Positions 45,777 through 55,232 of a stretch of DNA of 64,000 bases are shown here, in pieces; position 1 is the stretch's first letter; every line of letters begins with the position of its first letter. The stretch covers positions 124,001-188,000 of the forward strand of contig NZ_RPFW01000003.1 of NCBI RefSeq assembly GCF_007827045.1, in the 5' to 3' direction. The notes beneath the pieces are model-generated. The model made no database searches, was not told the origin of the DNA, and was given only the letters and a program-made list of their open reading frames with translations. This stretch comes from Trebonia kvetii (lineage in GTDB: Bacteria; Actinomycetota; Actinomycetes; Streptosporangiales; Streptosporangiaceae). A program made the translations under genes and the position numbers.

Positions 45777-47188
45777 ATGCACTCGACCATCCACCCAGCG
45801 CTGGGCCACGGCGGCTACGAGCCTCCCCGCCCCGCCTGGAAGTTCCGGAAGCGTACCGTGGCGCAGGCCGAGCCGGCGGAGGCAGACGAGCCGCCGGAAA
45901 CCGCCGCGGCCGGGTCAGCGGTCACCCCGGAGCTGGTGGAGCTGGGCGAGGCTCATTTCTGGCCGCATGCCCGGGTGGCCGGCGACCTGTCATCGCCTGG
46001 CGCGGTGAAGATCGTGACTCGCGGGGACGGGGTCTGGGTGTACGACGACAAGGGCCGCCGCTACCTCGACAGCCTGTCCGGCATGTGGCTCAGCAACATC
46101 GGGCATGGCCGACGTGAGATCGCCGACGCCGTAGGCGCCCAGGTCCGCGAGCTCGGGTACGCGCCAGACGGCACCGTCCACCCGGCGACCCTGCGGCTAG
46201 CCGCCCGGGTCGCCGCCCTGGCCCCTGACCCGGCCTCGCGCGTGTTCTTCGTCAGCGGCGGCTCGGAAGCCGTGGAGACCGCGATGAAGATGGCGAAGAA
46301 ATACCACCGCAGCCGCGGTGAGGCGGGACGCTACAAGTTCATCAGCCGCCGTGGTTCCTACCACGGCGCGCGGTGATCGGCGAGCCGATCTCCGCCGCCG
46401 CCGGCGTGCACATCCCGCACCCGGGATACTGGCCCATGGTGCGCGAGATCTGCGACCGCTACGGTGTCCTCCTCATCTGCGACGAGGTGATCACCGGGTT
46501 CGGCCGCACCGGCCGGATGTTCGCAACCGAGCACTGGGGCATCGTCCCGGACATCACCGTGGCCGCGAAGGCCCTGACGAGCGGTTACGTTCCGATCGGC
46601 GCCGTCATCGCGAGCAGGCACGTCGCCGACGCCTTCACCGGCCCCGCCGGCACCGCCTTCGACCACCGCATCACCTTCGGCGGGAACCCGGTGTCGTGCG
46701 CCGCGGGGCTCGCGAATCTGGACGTGATCGAGCGCGAGCTCCTGGTGCGGAACGCGGCGGACACGGGCGGCTACCTTTTCAGCCGCCTGCAGGAGTTGTA
46801 CCGCTACGACGAGGACCGCCCGGTGACCGAGGGCATCGTACGGCCGGGCTTCAGCTACTGCACATTCGGCTACCTGCTCAGCGCGTCCGGCCTGCGAAAG
46901 GTCCTCAGCTGCGGCTTCGAACGCGCGCTGATCCCCGTCGACGAGCTCCTCCCAGCCCTCTGCATGGACCACCCGCGGGAAGACATCCGGTTGCTGTATC
47001 CCAAACGGCTCAGTGCGCACGCCCTCGAGCCTGCCCTCATCACGCAGCTGCCCAAGCGGGAGGCGGGAAGCGACACGGAGTCAAGTGCCTTCGTGGTGAA
47101 CAAGAAGGCGTCAGCCGAGCGGGACCGTCCGGTGACCGCGCTCGCGAAGCATATGGATGCCGTTTGGAGTTCGGCAGAAACCGCTTAG
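45777..47188 (+). pseudogene. class III aminotransferase with internal deletion, fused to a GT25-like tail
   Basis: ATG 45777 (AAGAGGAG upstream) gives an N-terminal part: YLDSLSGMWLSNIGHG, VFFVSGGSEAVETAMK, ending SYHGAR then stop at 46376. The next frame resumes at 46373 with VIGEPISAAAGVHIPHP, LLICDEVITGFGRTGRMF and the PLP-lysine region AAKALTSGY. The roughly 80 residues normally between SYHGA and the IGEP block are missing. After LFSRLQELYR (about 46800) the sequence changes to FSYCTFGYLLSASGLRKVL, IPVDELLPAL and GSDTESSAF, which resembles the C-terminus of glycosyltransferase family 25. So two genes have been joined by deletion. It is most likely non-functional; the 271-residue second frame could still be translated. 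Confidence 0.7.
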
Positions 47189-47273
47189 GGCCTGTTAGCA
47201 TCCCGAGGGCCCCGAGCTCCCGGCGTAGCGTCCTAACTGCAACGTTTTCCCTGTTCAGGGAGCTGGAGTAGCA

Positions 47274-47363
47274 ATGACCGTTGTTGAGGGAATCCTCCTC
47301 GCCGTCTCCGCCGTCACCTTCGTCTACCTCGGCATCGCGATGTTCAAGCCGGAATGGTTCTGA
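47274..47363 (+). CDS. kdpF: KdpF, small subunit of the K+ transporting ATPase
   Basis: A 29-residue single-helix peptide starting MTVVEGILLAVSAV and ending IAMFKPEWF, the typical KdpF pattern (helix then KPE-F). GGGAGCTGGAG lies 5-15 bases before the ATG. In a normal operon it stabilises KdpFABC in the inner membrane. Here kdpA and kdpC are absent and kdpB is broken, so it may have no partner. Confidence 0.85.
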   Translation: MTVVEGILLAVSAVTFVYLGIAMFKPEWF

Positions 47364-47374
47364 GGGGCGAAACC

Positions 47375-47569
47375 ATGGAGGATGCACTTCTTACCGCCAT
47401 CCTGGTGGCGTCCTTCGCGTTCGTGATCGGGCTCATCCAGGTCATCAACCGGATGCTTGAACGAGACACCGACCGGGGCGAACTCGCCGACCAGCCACCT
47501 GATACTGGCATGTCCCACCGCGGCAACCCCGGCAACGGACTGGCCGGCCCCACGGGCTGGCGACCATGA
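47375..47569 (+). CDS. small single-helix membrane protein of the kdp remnant
   Basis: 64 residues from ATG 47375: one helix (LLTAILVASFAFVIGLIQVI), then a charged tail and a Gly/Pro-rich end. It resembles small ORFs found near kdpF in actinobacterial kdp operons. It starts 11 bp after kdpF and its stop overlaps the kdpB ATG. Function unknown. Confidence 0.6.
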   Translation: MEDALLTAILVASFAFVIGLIQVINRMLERDTDRGELADQPPDTGMSHRGNPGNGLAGPTGWRP

Positions 47570-48818
47570 CCGCGCCGGCGCTTTCCGCACGGCCGGAGGA
47601 GGACCGCCCCCCGAAGGTCCGCATCCGAAGCGCCGCGGCCCTGTTCGAGCCCGCGATCCTCCGCCGCGCCGCCGTCGCGGCCTTCGCGAAGCTCGACCCC
47701 CGGGTGATGATCCGCATCCCCGTCATGTTCGTGGTCGAGATCGGCTCGGTGATCACCACCGTCGACTTCTTCGCCCGCCCAGACCTGTTCGTCGGCCTGG
47801 TGGCCCTGTGGCTATGGGCGACCGTGCTGTTCGCCAACTTCGCCGAGGCGGTGGCCGAAGGCCGCGGCAAGGCCCAGGCGGACACCCTTCGCAAGGCCCG
47901 CAAGGACACCGTCGCCTGCCGGCTCAGAACCAACGGCACGACCGAGGAGATCCCCTCCACTCAGCTCAAGGTCGGCGACCGCTGCGTAGTCAGCGCGGAC
48001 CAGGTCATCCCGGGCGACGGCGACGTCATCGAGGGGATCGCCGTCGTCGACGAGTCCGCGATCACTGGCGAGTCCGCCCCGGTGATGCGCGAGTCGGGCG
48101 GCGACCGCTTCGCGGTGACCGGCGGCACGATCGTGCTGTCCGACCAGATCACGGTGCAGATTACGTCCAGCCCGGGCGAGACGTTCCTCGACCGGATGAT
48201 CGCCCTGGTCGAGGGCGCGTCCCGGCAGAAGACGCCGAACGAGATCGCCCTCGACATCCTCATCGCGGGCATGACGCTGATCCTGCTCGTCACGGTGGTC
48301 ACGCTGCAGCCGATGGCGGTCTACGACAAGGCCATCCAGTCCACGGCGGTGCTTGTCGCGCTGTTCGTCTGCCTGGCCCCGACCACGATCGGCGGGCTGC
48401 TGTCCGCGATCGGCATCGCCGGCATGGACCGCATGGTGCAGCGCAACGTCCTGGCCATGTCCGGAAGGGCGGTCGAGGCCGCGGGCGACTGCTCGACCCT
48501 GCTGCTGGACAAGACGGGCACGATCACCTACGGCAACCGGATGGCCGCAGAGCTCATCCCGCTCCGCGGGGTCACGGAACGAGAGGTCGCCGAGGCGGCC
48601 CTGCTGTCATCGGTCGCCGACGAGACGCCCGAGGGCCGCTCCATCGTGGACTTCGCGCAGGAGCGCTCCCGGTGATCACCAAGGACCTGACCGTGGTCGG
48701 CCTGGTCCGGTTCACCGCGCAGACCAGGATGAGCGGCATCGACCTGCCCCCGGACGGCGACGGGCACCCTGGCCGCAGCATCCGCAAGGGCGCCGCGGAC
48801 TCGGTTCGTGCGTGGGTC
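47566..48818 (+). pseudogene. kdpB: kdpB remnant (K+ P-type ATPase catalytic subunit)
   Basis: The first 369 codons are good KdpB: transmembrane helices, actuator motif ITGESAP, and the phosphorylation site LLLDKTGTITYGNR near residue 312. The frame then stops at 48675. Homology continues one frame over as RFTAQTRMSGIDL and RKGAADSVRAWV to about 48818, and then disappears. The ATP-binding hinge and final helices are gone, and there is no kdpA before it or kdpC after. It cannot make a working pump. The remaining open frame to 49055 (GYLADSALRWRML) is not recognisable. Confidence 0.85.
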
Positions 48819-49055
48819 ACGGCCCGCGGCTACCAGGTGATCGAGAGCCGGCCCGGCGACGACGCCTTCGGCGACGCCCAGGCCATCGCTCCCGGTGCCG
48901 GCATGGGCGAGGTCAGCGGCTACCTGGCCGACTCGGCGCTGCGCTGGCGCATGCTGCCCGCATTGCGTGGCATTACGACGGGTGGCTGGCGCAAGGCCCG
49001 ATACCTGGTCTATTTCGCCGCTCAGATGCGGCAGATCCACGTCACCGCTCCGTAA

Positions 49056-49397
49056 AGGACCTGATGCTCGAAGCCCGCGAGGCGGCGTGGCCCGCAGGGA
49101 TCTCAACGCGGGCTGCCAGGCGGCTGGCGAATGTCCCGTAGCAGGAAGACTTGGCAGCAGGTCCCGCGCAAAATTAGCGGGACTTGCGCCTGACCGTTGC
49201 CTGTGAGAGACGCAAGCCGGTCGCCCATTCCGAGACCTCGAGCGGGGAAGTAAGGTAGTAGCAGGGGTTTTCTGTGCCCGCTGGGTGGGCGTTCGAGCGG
49301 ATTAATCGCTGTCGGCTGCGGTGGCAGCGTTCCGCTCGGCCCAGTGGGCAGTTGCGGTGAAGTCGGGGTTGGGCTGGATGCGGAACTGGTGGCGGGC
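49056..49397. other. no gene recognised
   Basis: 340 bp between the kdpB remains and the LysR gene. Short open frames only; the promoter of the LysR gene should lie here. Confidence 0.4.
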
Positions 49398-50330
49398 ATG
49401 GAGCTACGGCAACTGCGCTACTTCGTGACGCTGGCGGAGGAACTGCACTTCGGCCGGGCGGCCGAGCGGGAGCACATCGTGCAGTCCGCGCTGAGCCAGC
49501 AGGTGCAGCGGCTGGAGCGCGAGCTGGGCGTCCGCCTGCTGGAACGCAGCACCCACCATGTGGCGCTGACCGCTGCCGGGGTGGTGTTCCTGGTTGAGGC
49601 ACGGCAGATCCTGGCGCACGCGGGCCGGGCCGCGGAAGCGGCCAGGAACACGGCAGCCGCCGCCGCGCCGCTCCGCGTCGGCATCGTCGATTCCAGCTAC
49701 GACTCGATGCCGCAGATCCTGCACGAGGTGCAGGCCCGCTACCCCGGCCTGGTGATACACCAGATCGAGGCCAGCGTGCCCGAGCAGTACCAGCGGCTCA
49801 CCGACGGCCGCCTGGACGTGGGCGTCGGCCGCGCCGCGCTCGCCCCCGCGCAGATCGCGTCGCTGCTGTTCCGCCACGATCCGCTCGGCGTCCTGGTGCC
49901 GACCGATCACCCGTTCGCCGAACTAGACGGCGTATCGGTCGCCGAGCTCGCCAGGGAACCGCTCCTGCTCGCCGAGGAGGTGATGGCACCGGAATTCAAC
50001 CAGTTCACCGTCGAGATGTGCCGGGCGGCCGGCTTCACCCCCACCGTGTACCAGGGGACCGTGGAGAGCATCCGGGCGGCCGCCGCCCTCGTCGCCGCCG
50101 GACGCTGCCTGTACTGCGTGCCGTCCTCCTGCATCGCCGCGCTCCCCGGGACCATCTGGCGGCCCCTGACCGAGCCGGCCTCCGACTACCCGTGGTCGGT
50201 CCTGTGGCGCGCCGCCGACGACTCCGGCCACGTCCGCGCCGTCGTCGCCTGCGCCCAGGCCATGTCAAAACGCCTCGGCTGGCTCACCCCCGCCAGCCAG
50301 CCGACACAGAGCCGGGCGGTCGTGCCTTAA
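49398..50330 (+). CDS. LysR family transcriptional regulator
   Basis: N-terminal winged HTH (MELRQLRYFVTLAEELHFGR, QSALSQQVQRLERELGVRLL) at residues 1-65, then a periplasmic-binding-type effector domain (PLRVGIVDSSYDS; GRLDVGVGRAAL). 310 residues, normal. ATG 49398 begins the conserved MELRQLRYF; an in-frame start at 49344 adds unrelated residues. No divergent gene suggests its target. Effector unknown. Confidence 0.93.
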   Translation: MELRQLRYFVTLAEELHFGRAAEREHIVQSALSQQVQRLERELGVRLLERSTHHVALTAAGVVFLVEARQILAHAGRAAEAARNTAAAAAPLRVGIVDSSYDSMPQILHEVQARYPGLVIHQIEASVPEQYQRLTDGRLDVGVGRAALAPAQIASLLFRHDPLGVLVPTDHPFAELDGVSVAELAREPLLLAEEVMAPEFNQFTVEMCRAAGFTPTVYQGTVESIRAAAALVAAGRCLYCVPSSCIAALPGTIWRPLTEPASDYPWSVLWRAADDSGHVRAVVACAQAMSKRLGWLTPASQPTQSRAVVP

Positions 50331-50332
50331 GG

Positions 50333-50530
50333 TCAACTGCTAGGCTGCGGCGTCTTGCATGAGATCTTCGGGTTCACGCCCACGTAATTGAGCGGGCCCG
50401 CGAGAACCGTCACGGTGATCGTGCCCGCTTTGGCGCAGTTCGCGGTTGAACTGTCGTAGTAATGGCGCTGGCTGCCGGCGATGGCGCCGATGATCAGCCA
50501 GACGAGAAGTAGCACAGGTCCGATACGCAT
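50333..50530 (-). CDS. small conserved membrane/exported protein
   Basis: 65 residues from ATG 50530: one N-terminal helix (VLLLVWLIIGAIAG), then a short extracellular domain with two cysteines (TANCAKAG, PKISCK) and NYVGVNP. Similar small proteins are widespread in actinomycetes as hypotheticals. ATG 50548 is an alternative start. Convergent with the LysR gene, 2 bp apart. Confidence 0.65.
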   Translation of the reverse strand: MRIGPVLLLVWLIIGAIAGSQRHYYDSSTANCAKAGTITVTVLAGPLNYVGVNPKISCKTPQPSS

Positions 50531-50594
50531 ATTCCTAGTAAGGGCCATTCGCGGGCAGATAGAAATAAGCAATCCGGGCAAAACTAATCACGCC

Positions 50595-50760
50595 TGGAGA
50601 TCACCCAGGACGCGTCGATCACGCGCCAAATCGGCGCCGCCTTCCGCGCCCGGTGGGACGACCGGAACCCCGGCATGCGATTGGATACTCTCAACAGCCC
50701 GCACCGGTCCCTGGTCCACCCGGTCGTCGGGTACGTCGGGCGCGCACGCCGGGGTGATCG
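50595..50760 (+). pseudogene. possible C-terminal relic of an APC-type amino acid permease
   Basis: One frame reads LEITQDASITRQIGAAFRAR, then LDTLNSPHRSLVHPVVGYVG. The NSPYRSL-hPLVAYV wording resembles the cytoplasmic tail of some actinobacterial APC permeases. There is no start and no membrane part. Weak evidence. Confidence 0.3.
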
Positions 50761-51211
50761 ACGTCCACGGACGGCAGGTCCTTCCGAACGAGTGTCAAGC
50801 GTGCCCGTGCCCGGCGGGAAATAGCCGTTCAGGGGGAAGGGCTCATCACCGGAGCTGATTACCCTGCACCGGGCTGGGCTGCGTGGGTCCGATCAGGGCT
50901 GGTCAACGGCACATAGTGCGGTTTGTCGATGAGGCTCGCGGTCGACGCGGGAACTCTTAGGTCGTTTACTACAGCCCGGACGTTTCGCTTATCCTGAAAA
51001 GGCAATCGCTGATCGCCCAGTTGTGTGGGCCGGCCTTTTGATCGCACTGTCGTACTGCTCCAGACCCCGGTGGCCAATGTAGGCGTACTGCCGGAGGCGC
51101 GGATATGTCCGAAGTGTTGCAGGCATTCAGTTACGGCCCAAGTCATGTGCCGGTGCGCGGTGGCCCTCCCGGTCGGCGCTGGCGCCTGCGCGGGCAGGCA
51201 GGCGGCTTGCA
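50761..51211. other. no gene recognised
   Basis: 450 bp upstream of whiB with only short unsupported frames. The region near 50940-51000 is less GC-rich and may contain a promoter. Confidence 0.35.
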
Positions 51212-51583
51212 GTGCTGCCTGTAACGTCCGGGCCGCGCTCCCTGACCTGGATGTCGAGCGGCGCCTGCCTGCAGGCGGATCCCGAGTTGTTCTTTCCCAT
51301 CGCGGCGGTCACAGGCCTGGCAGCGCGGCAGGCTGAAGCGGCGAAGGCGGTCTGCGCTCCTTGCGCTGTCCGCAAGAACTGCCTGTCCTACGCCCTTGAA
51401 GCCATGCCGGAGGGCATCTGGGGCGGAACCACCCCGGATGAGCGTCGCGCAGCACGGAGACGACCATCCCGCCACCTTGCCAGCGCCAAGTCCCGCGAAC
51501 CGGCAAGCGCGGCGGTAACCGGGGAAAACGCGACGTGCGGGCACGCCGCGGGGGAGCCGGTTCCGCCCGGCAGGACAGCGTGA
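51212..51583 (+). CDS. WhiB family iron-sulfur regulator
   Basis: Actinobacterial transcription factor that binds a [4Fe-4S] cluster and usually the primary sigma factor. The four ligand cysteines are in SGACLQADPE, AVCAPC and NC (C..CXXC....C spacing); LFFPI and the GIWGGTTPDERR turn follow. 123 residues from GTG 51212; the N-terminus is short compared with relatives, and the tail after residue 75 is variable. Its TGA shares a base with the next ATG. Confidence 0.9.
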   Translation: MLPVTSGPRSLTWMSSGACLQADPELFFPIAAVTGLAARQAEAAKAVCAPCAVRKNCLSYALEAMPEGIWGGTTPDERRAARRRPSRHLASAKSREPASAAVTGENATCGHAAGEPVPPGRTA

Positions 51584-51972
51584 TGGGCTTGCCGGCGAGC
51601 CAGCGGCGCGCACTTAGCCAGATCGAGCAAACGCTAGCGGACGATCATCCTAGTCTCGGAGCGCTGTTCGCCATCTTTACCAGGCTGGCCGGCCACGAGG
51701 CAATGCCCGCAACTGAGCAGGTCACGGCCTGGTCGTGGCGGTGGCAGCGGCGGATGTGGCCGGGAGTGGTGACCGTCGTCGGGCTGGCCCTGGCCACGGG
51801 GGTGTTGCTCACAATCAGCCTTATGCTGCCCCGTCCTCAGGTATGCGCCCCGGGCGCCGTTACCCCCATCGCGGCACACGCGCGGTCGGTCCCTACGGGG
51901 CGCCAGCTCGCCTGCGCGACCCAGCAAGAAAAGCCCGCCAACCCAAGCCAGAGCCGGTTCTACGTGCACTGA
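51583..51972 (+). CDS. DUF3040-like membrane protein
   Basis: 129 residues: N-terminal amphipathic segment (SQRRALSQIEQTLADDHPSL) as in DUF3040 proteins, a linker, then one membrane helix near residue 65-85 (VVTVVGLALATGVLLTISLM) and a polar tail. Coupled to whiB by stop-start overlap, so it is likely in the same stress response. Function unknown. Confidence 0.6.
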   Translation: MGLPASQRRALSQIEQTLADDHPSLGALFAIFTRLAGHEAMPATEQVTAWSWRWQRRMWPGVVTVVGLALATGVLLTISLMLPRPQVCAPGAVTPIAAHARSVPTGRQLACATQQEKPANPSQSRFYVH

Positions 51973-52027
51973 ACAAAGATGGACGCGGTGCTGGAATGAC
52001 AGTTCAGGCCGCGGGATGGAGACTGGC

Positions 52028-52261
52028 ATGTTCGAGGCAGCGAACATTCGGAAATGGCGAGGCCAAGACGTTGTCGACGCCCAGCGCCACAAGATCGGGG
52101 AGCTAGAGGCCGTCTACGTGGACACTGCCACCGACCCGCCCTCGTTCGGCACCTTCATCATGGGCGTAGTCGTGTCCCGTGGCGCCCTCGTCCTCGGTGC
52201 AAGAAAGCGGGTGAGCGAGCAGGATCACGTCTGCGGGAAGCTCGTGCCGCTTACCGGCTGA
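52028..52261 (+). CDS. short PRC-barrel domain protein
   Basis: 77 residues from ATG 52028. MFEAANIRKWRGQDVVDAQ, KIGELEAVYVDTATD and the following strands match the N-terminal half of actinobacterial PRC-barrel proteins. The usual long C-terminal part is absent and the end (LVLGARKRVSEQDHV) is divergent, so it may be a truncated copy. Convergent with the DEAD-box gene, 5 bp apart. Confidence 0.6.
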   Translation: MFEAANIRKWRGQDVVDAQRHKIGELEAVYVDTATDPPSFGTFIMGVVVSRGALVLGARKRVSEQDHVCGKLVPLTG

Positions 52262-52266
52262 GACGT

Positions 52267-53679
52267 TTAGCCGCGCCGGACCGGGCGGCGGGGCTGCCGG
52301 CGGGGACTGGGTGTCCTGCCCGGAGGCGCGTTGGTGCCTCGCCTGACGGCCTGCGCTGCAGTGGACCGCGGCATACGAGCGGGGGCAGGCGGGATCGGGG
52401 TGCCCGAGATTGCGAACTCGCGGATCGTGGAGTGCCCGGGGGCGGCATCGTGGCGGGCAGCGGTGATTCCGGCTGCTACGTGCATCCGCTGCAGGTCGCG
52501 GAGTTGCCCGCGCTCGGCCAGCGCGACGACCTGGCCGGAGGCGCCCGCACGGGCCGTGCGGCCGGAGCGGTGCAGGTAGTCCTTGTGATCCTCTGGCAGG
52601 TCGAACTGCACGACCAGGTCCACGTCGTCGACGTGGATGCCGCGGGCGGCGACGTCGGTGGCCACGAGCACCCGGGGATACCCGGCTGCGAACGCGTCGA
52701 GTGCGCGCTGGCGCTGGTTCTGGCTGCGGTTGCCGTGGATGGCTGCGGCATCCACCCCCGCCCGGGACAGTTGTTTCGCGAGTCGGTCCGCGCCGTGTTT
52801 GGTCCGGACGAAGAACAGCGTCCGGCCGGGGCGGCTGGCGATCTCCGCCGCGACCGGCACCTTGTCCTCCGCGCGGAGGACAAGGATGCTGTGCTCGGCC
52901 GGCGTGGACTCGGCGGTCTCCGGCACCGCGTGCAGCGCGGGGCTGGTGACGTACTTGGCTACCAGCCGTCCGACGCCGCGGTCCAGTGTCGCCGAGAAGA
53001 ACATCCGCTGGCCGTCGGCCGGAGTCTGATCGAGGAGGCGGGTGACTGCGGGCAGGAAGCCGAGGTCGGCCATGTGGTCGGCTTCGTCGAGCACGGTGAT
53101 CTCTATGTGTGCGAGCGTGCAGGCGTGCCGCTCGATCAGGTCGGTGAGCCGGCCAGGAGTCGCCACTACGACGTCGGCGCGGCGCACCTGGTCAGTCTGC
53201 CGGCCGATCGGCATGCCGCCGTAGACCGTGGCGATGCTCACGCCGACCGCTTGGCCCAGCGGCGTCAGTACGTCGGCGACCTGCTGGGCGAGTTCGCGGG
53301 TGGGCACTAGGACGAGGGCGCGGAGCGCCTTCTGCTTGCGTGGCTGAGTGCTGCCTGCCAGCCTGGTCAGCAGCGGGAGGCCGAAGGCCAGGGTTTTGCC
53401 GGATCCGGTCTGGGCCCGGCCGAGGATGTCACGGCCAGTCAGGGCGTCAGGTATGGCCCGGCACTGGATGGCGAACGGCGCCAGGATGCCACGGGCGGCC
53501 ATCGCCGTGACCAGGCGGGGGTGCACGCCGAGCTCAGCGAAGCTGGCTGCGGGCGGTGCAGGGGTAGCGGCGGCCGCGGTAAGGGCCGCCTCGAGCGCGG
53601 AGCCCGGTTCGCGCCGCGGTTCTTGGCGACGCCGTTGCGGCTGGCGCTGGGCGAGCGTGGGCCGTGGGCCGTATGGCAT
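52267..53679 (-). CDS. DEAD-box RNA helicase
   Basis: RNA unwinding ATPase. Q-motif region FAELGVHPRLVTAMAARGI, motif I AQTGSGKT near residue 90, PTRELA, TPGR, motif II DEAD near 200, SAT, then the second RecA domain with TDVAARGIHV and HRSGRTARAG. 470 residues, with basic disordered ends (RRRQEPRREP; RRQPRRPVRRG) that probably bind RNA. TGGAG is 7 bases before the ATG. Such stand-alone helicases often serve cold or stress adaptation. Confidence 0.95.
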   Translation of the reverse strand: MPYGPRPTLAQRQPQRRRQEPRREPGSALEAALTAAAATPAPPAASFAELGVHPRLVTAMAARGILAPFAIQCRAIPDALTGRDILGRAQTGSGKTLAFGLPLLTRLAGSTQPRKQKALRALVLVPTRELAQQVADVLTPLGQAVGVSIATVYGGMPIGRQTDQVRRADVVVATPGRLTDLIERHACTLAHIEITVLDEADHMADLGFLPAVTRLLDQTPADGQRMFFSATLDRGVGRLVAKYVTSPALHAVPETAESTPAEHSILVLRAEDKVPVAAEIASRPGRTLFFVRTKHGADRLAKQLSRAGVDAAAIHGNRSQNQRQRALDAFAAGYPRVLVATDVAARGIHVDDVDLVVQFDLPEDHKDYLHRSGRTARAGASGQVVALAERGQLRDLQRMHVAAGITAARHDAAPGHSTIREFAISGTPIPPAPARMPRSTAAQAVRRGTNAPPGRTPSPRRQPRRPVRRG

Positions 53680-54159
53680 GCGTGAACTCCATTAGTAAGA
53701 CCGGGGGCCGCGTCACGCATCTCAGGCGCCAGACGACGACAACTGCCTGATCCGATACTAGATAGCTCACACAAAGCGACCGTGCGGGGCTTCTTGCCCG
53801 CGTGAGCGGCTGCTATCAACCGCTAGCAAATGTAAGGCTCCCGGCAGCCACAGTATTCCCGCCTATCCTCAGTGGCAGGCGGGCTATGTCGCTCATGCAC
53901 CCAGCGTTGCCGCGGGCTGTTCCAGTGGCCTAATCTCGTGTCAGCGGTAATTGATAGCGCACGTCACCGTGCTCGCGAGTGCATGATGACGCATCTGCCT
54001 GCTCTAGACCTCGGCGGACCTTAACTGGGTTTCTGCGAGCCGAGGCTGGGATGACTGTAGTTTCTTGCCGAGAAATACCTGCCGGGGATCTCGTACCGGT
54101 TTTCCCCGCGTCGCCTGGTTGGATGCTGACCAGGGACATGGCTGGGCAGGACGAGCGGG
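53680..54159. other. intergenic region upstream of the helicase
   Basis: No gene seen. Short hairpins occur near 53780-53830 (GCGGG/CCCGC and AGCGG/CCGCT), upstream of the helicase start on its strand. A possible 5' leader. Confidence 0.3.
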
Positions 54160-54315
54160 CGCTGCTCGGCTTCGCTGGACTTTTACGGCGGTCTGCCGCA
54201 GATCGAGATCGGCCGGCGGCTTGGCATCTCCCAGATGCACGTCTCCCGACTGCGTGCCCGTGCGCTCGGCCACCTCCGCTCGCGCCTGCTCGACCTGGAG
54301 AAGCAGGCATCCTGA
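54160..54315 (+). pseudogene. sigma factor region 4 relic (SigB/SigF-like)
   Basis: In one frame, FYGGLPQIEIGRRLGISQMH then VSRLRARALGHLRSRLLDLE precedes a TGA at 54315. This is region 4.2 of group 3 stress sigma factors (FYG-TQ-EIG-RLGISQMHVSRL). Nothing upstream is recognisable as regions 2-3. It looks like the remaining C-terminus of a lost sigB/sigF gene, next to anti-sigma-antagonist-type genes. Confidence 0.6.
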
Positions 54316-54407
54316 CACTGCGCCCACCCCGACACCGGAAGGTGGCGGAGTAGACGCGGATGGATGGCTGTCGGCGGCCTCTGGTGTGGGCAGCCTTCGT
54401 AAGCGGC

Positions 54408-55166
54408 TCATCCCGGTGTGTTCTGGTGGCGCGGTGGTCTGGGGGCGGGGGACGGGAAGTTCGCGGTGGGGCTGTCGATGATGTGGCGGGCGACGTCGGT
54501 GAGGCGCTGGTTGGTGTTCCTTGCGTAGTCGCGCAGCAGCGCGAAGGACTGGTCCATGTCCAGGCCGAGCCGCTCGGCGAGCCTGCCCTTGGCCTGCTCG
54601 ATGACGACCCGGCTGTTCAGCGCGGCCTGGAGCTGCTCGGCCAGGGTCTCGGCGCGGCGCACGTTCTGTTCTTGCAGCAGGCCGATCGTGGCCACGTCGG
54701 CCAATGCCTGCCCGATGCGCAGTTCGGCCTGGCCGAGCGGGCCGGTGCCGGCGCTGAAGAGGTTCAGGGCGCCGATGACCTGATCCCGCAGCCGCATCGG
54801 CAGGGCATGGACAGCGCCGAAGCCGGCCTGGGTCGCGGCGGCCGCGAACCGGGGCCACCGCTGGCCGGTGTCGGCCAGGTCGGCGGCGGTGACCGGCTGG
54901 CCGGTGCGGTAGCAGTCCAGGCAGGGGCCCTGGTCGTCCTGGATCTGGAACAGCTCGATCAGCTCGGCCGCCTCGCTGGAGGCCGCGGCGACCCGCAGCT
55001 GGCCGCGGGGGTCGGCGAGGAGCACCCCGGCCGCGGACACGGATAGCAGCTGGACGCTGCGGTCGGTGAGCATGTGCAGGAAGTCGATCACGTCGAATTC
55101 GGCGACCATCGTGTCGGCAAGGTCGACGAAGGTGTCCGACAGCAGCTCAGTGTCCATCTCGGCCAC
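54408..55166 (-). CDS. GAF and ANTAR domain protein
   Basis: N-terminal GAF sensor domain (residues 25-165; DDQGPCLDCYRTGQPV, GFGAVHALPMRLRDQVIGAL) and C-terminal ANTAR RNA-binding domain (LNSRVVIEQAKGRLAERLGL, ARHIID). ANTAR proteins bind tandem hairpins in leaders and act as antiterminators. 252 residues. A second GAF-ANTAR gene lies directly upstream on the same strand. Confidence 0.92.
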   Translation of the reverse strand: MAEMDTELLSDTFVDLADTMVAEFDVIDFLHMLTDRSVQLLSVSAAGVLLADPRGQLRVAAASSEAAELIELFQIQDDQGPCLDCYRTGQPVTAADLADTGQRWPRFAAAATQAGFGAVHALPMRLRDQVIGALNLFSAGTGPLGQAELRIGQALADVATIGLLQEQNVRRAETLAEQLQAALNSRVVIEQAKGRLAERLGLDMDQSFALLRDYARNTNQRLTDVARHIIDSPTANFPSPAPRPPRHQNTPG

Positions 55167-55232
55167 CTCTTTCCGGTTGTAGGGAGGACGACGGCGCGCC
55201 CGGGCCGTCGGCCCAGCGTGGGGCCGGGCGCA

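Noticed and set aside
48819-49055. Open frame after the kdpB relic (GYLADSALRWRML...)
   Set aside because: No start of its own and no recognisable family; treated as debris after kdpB.
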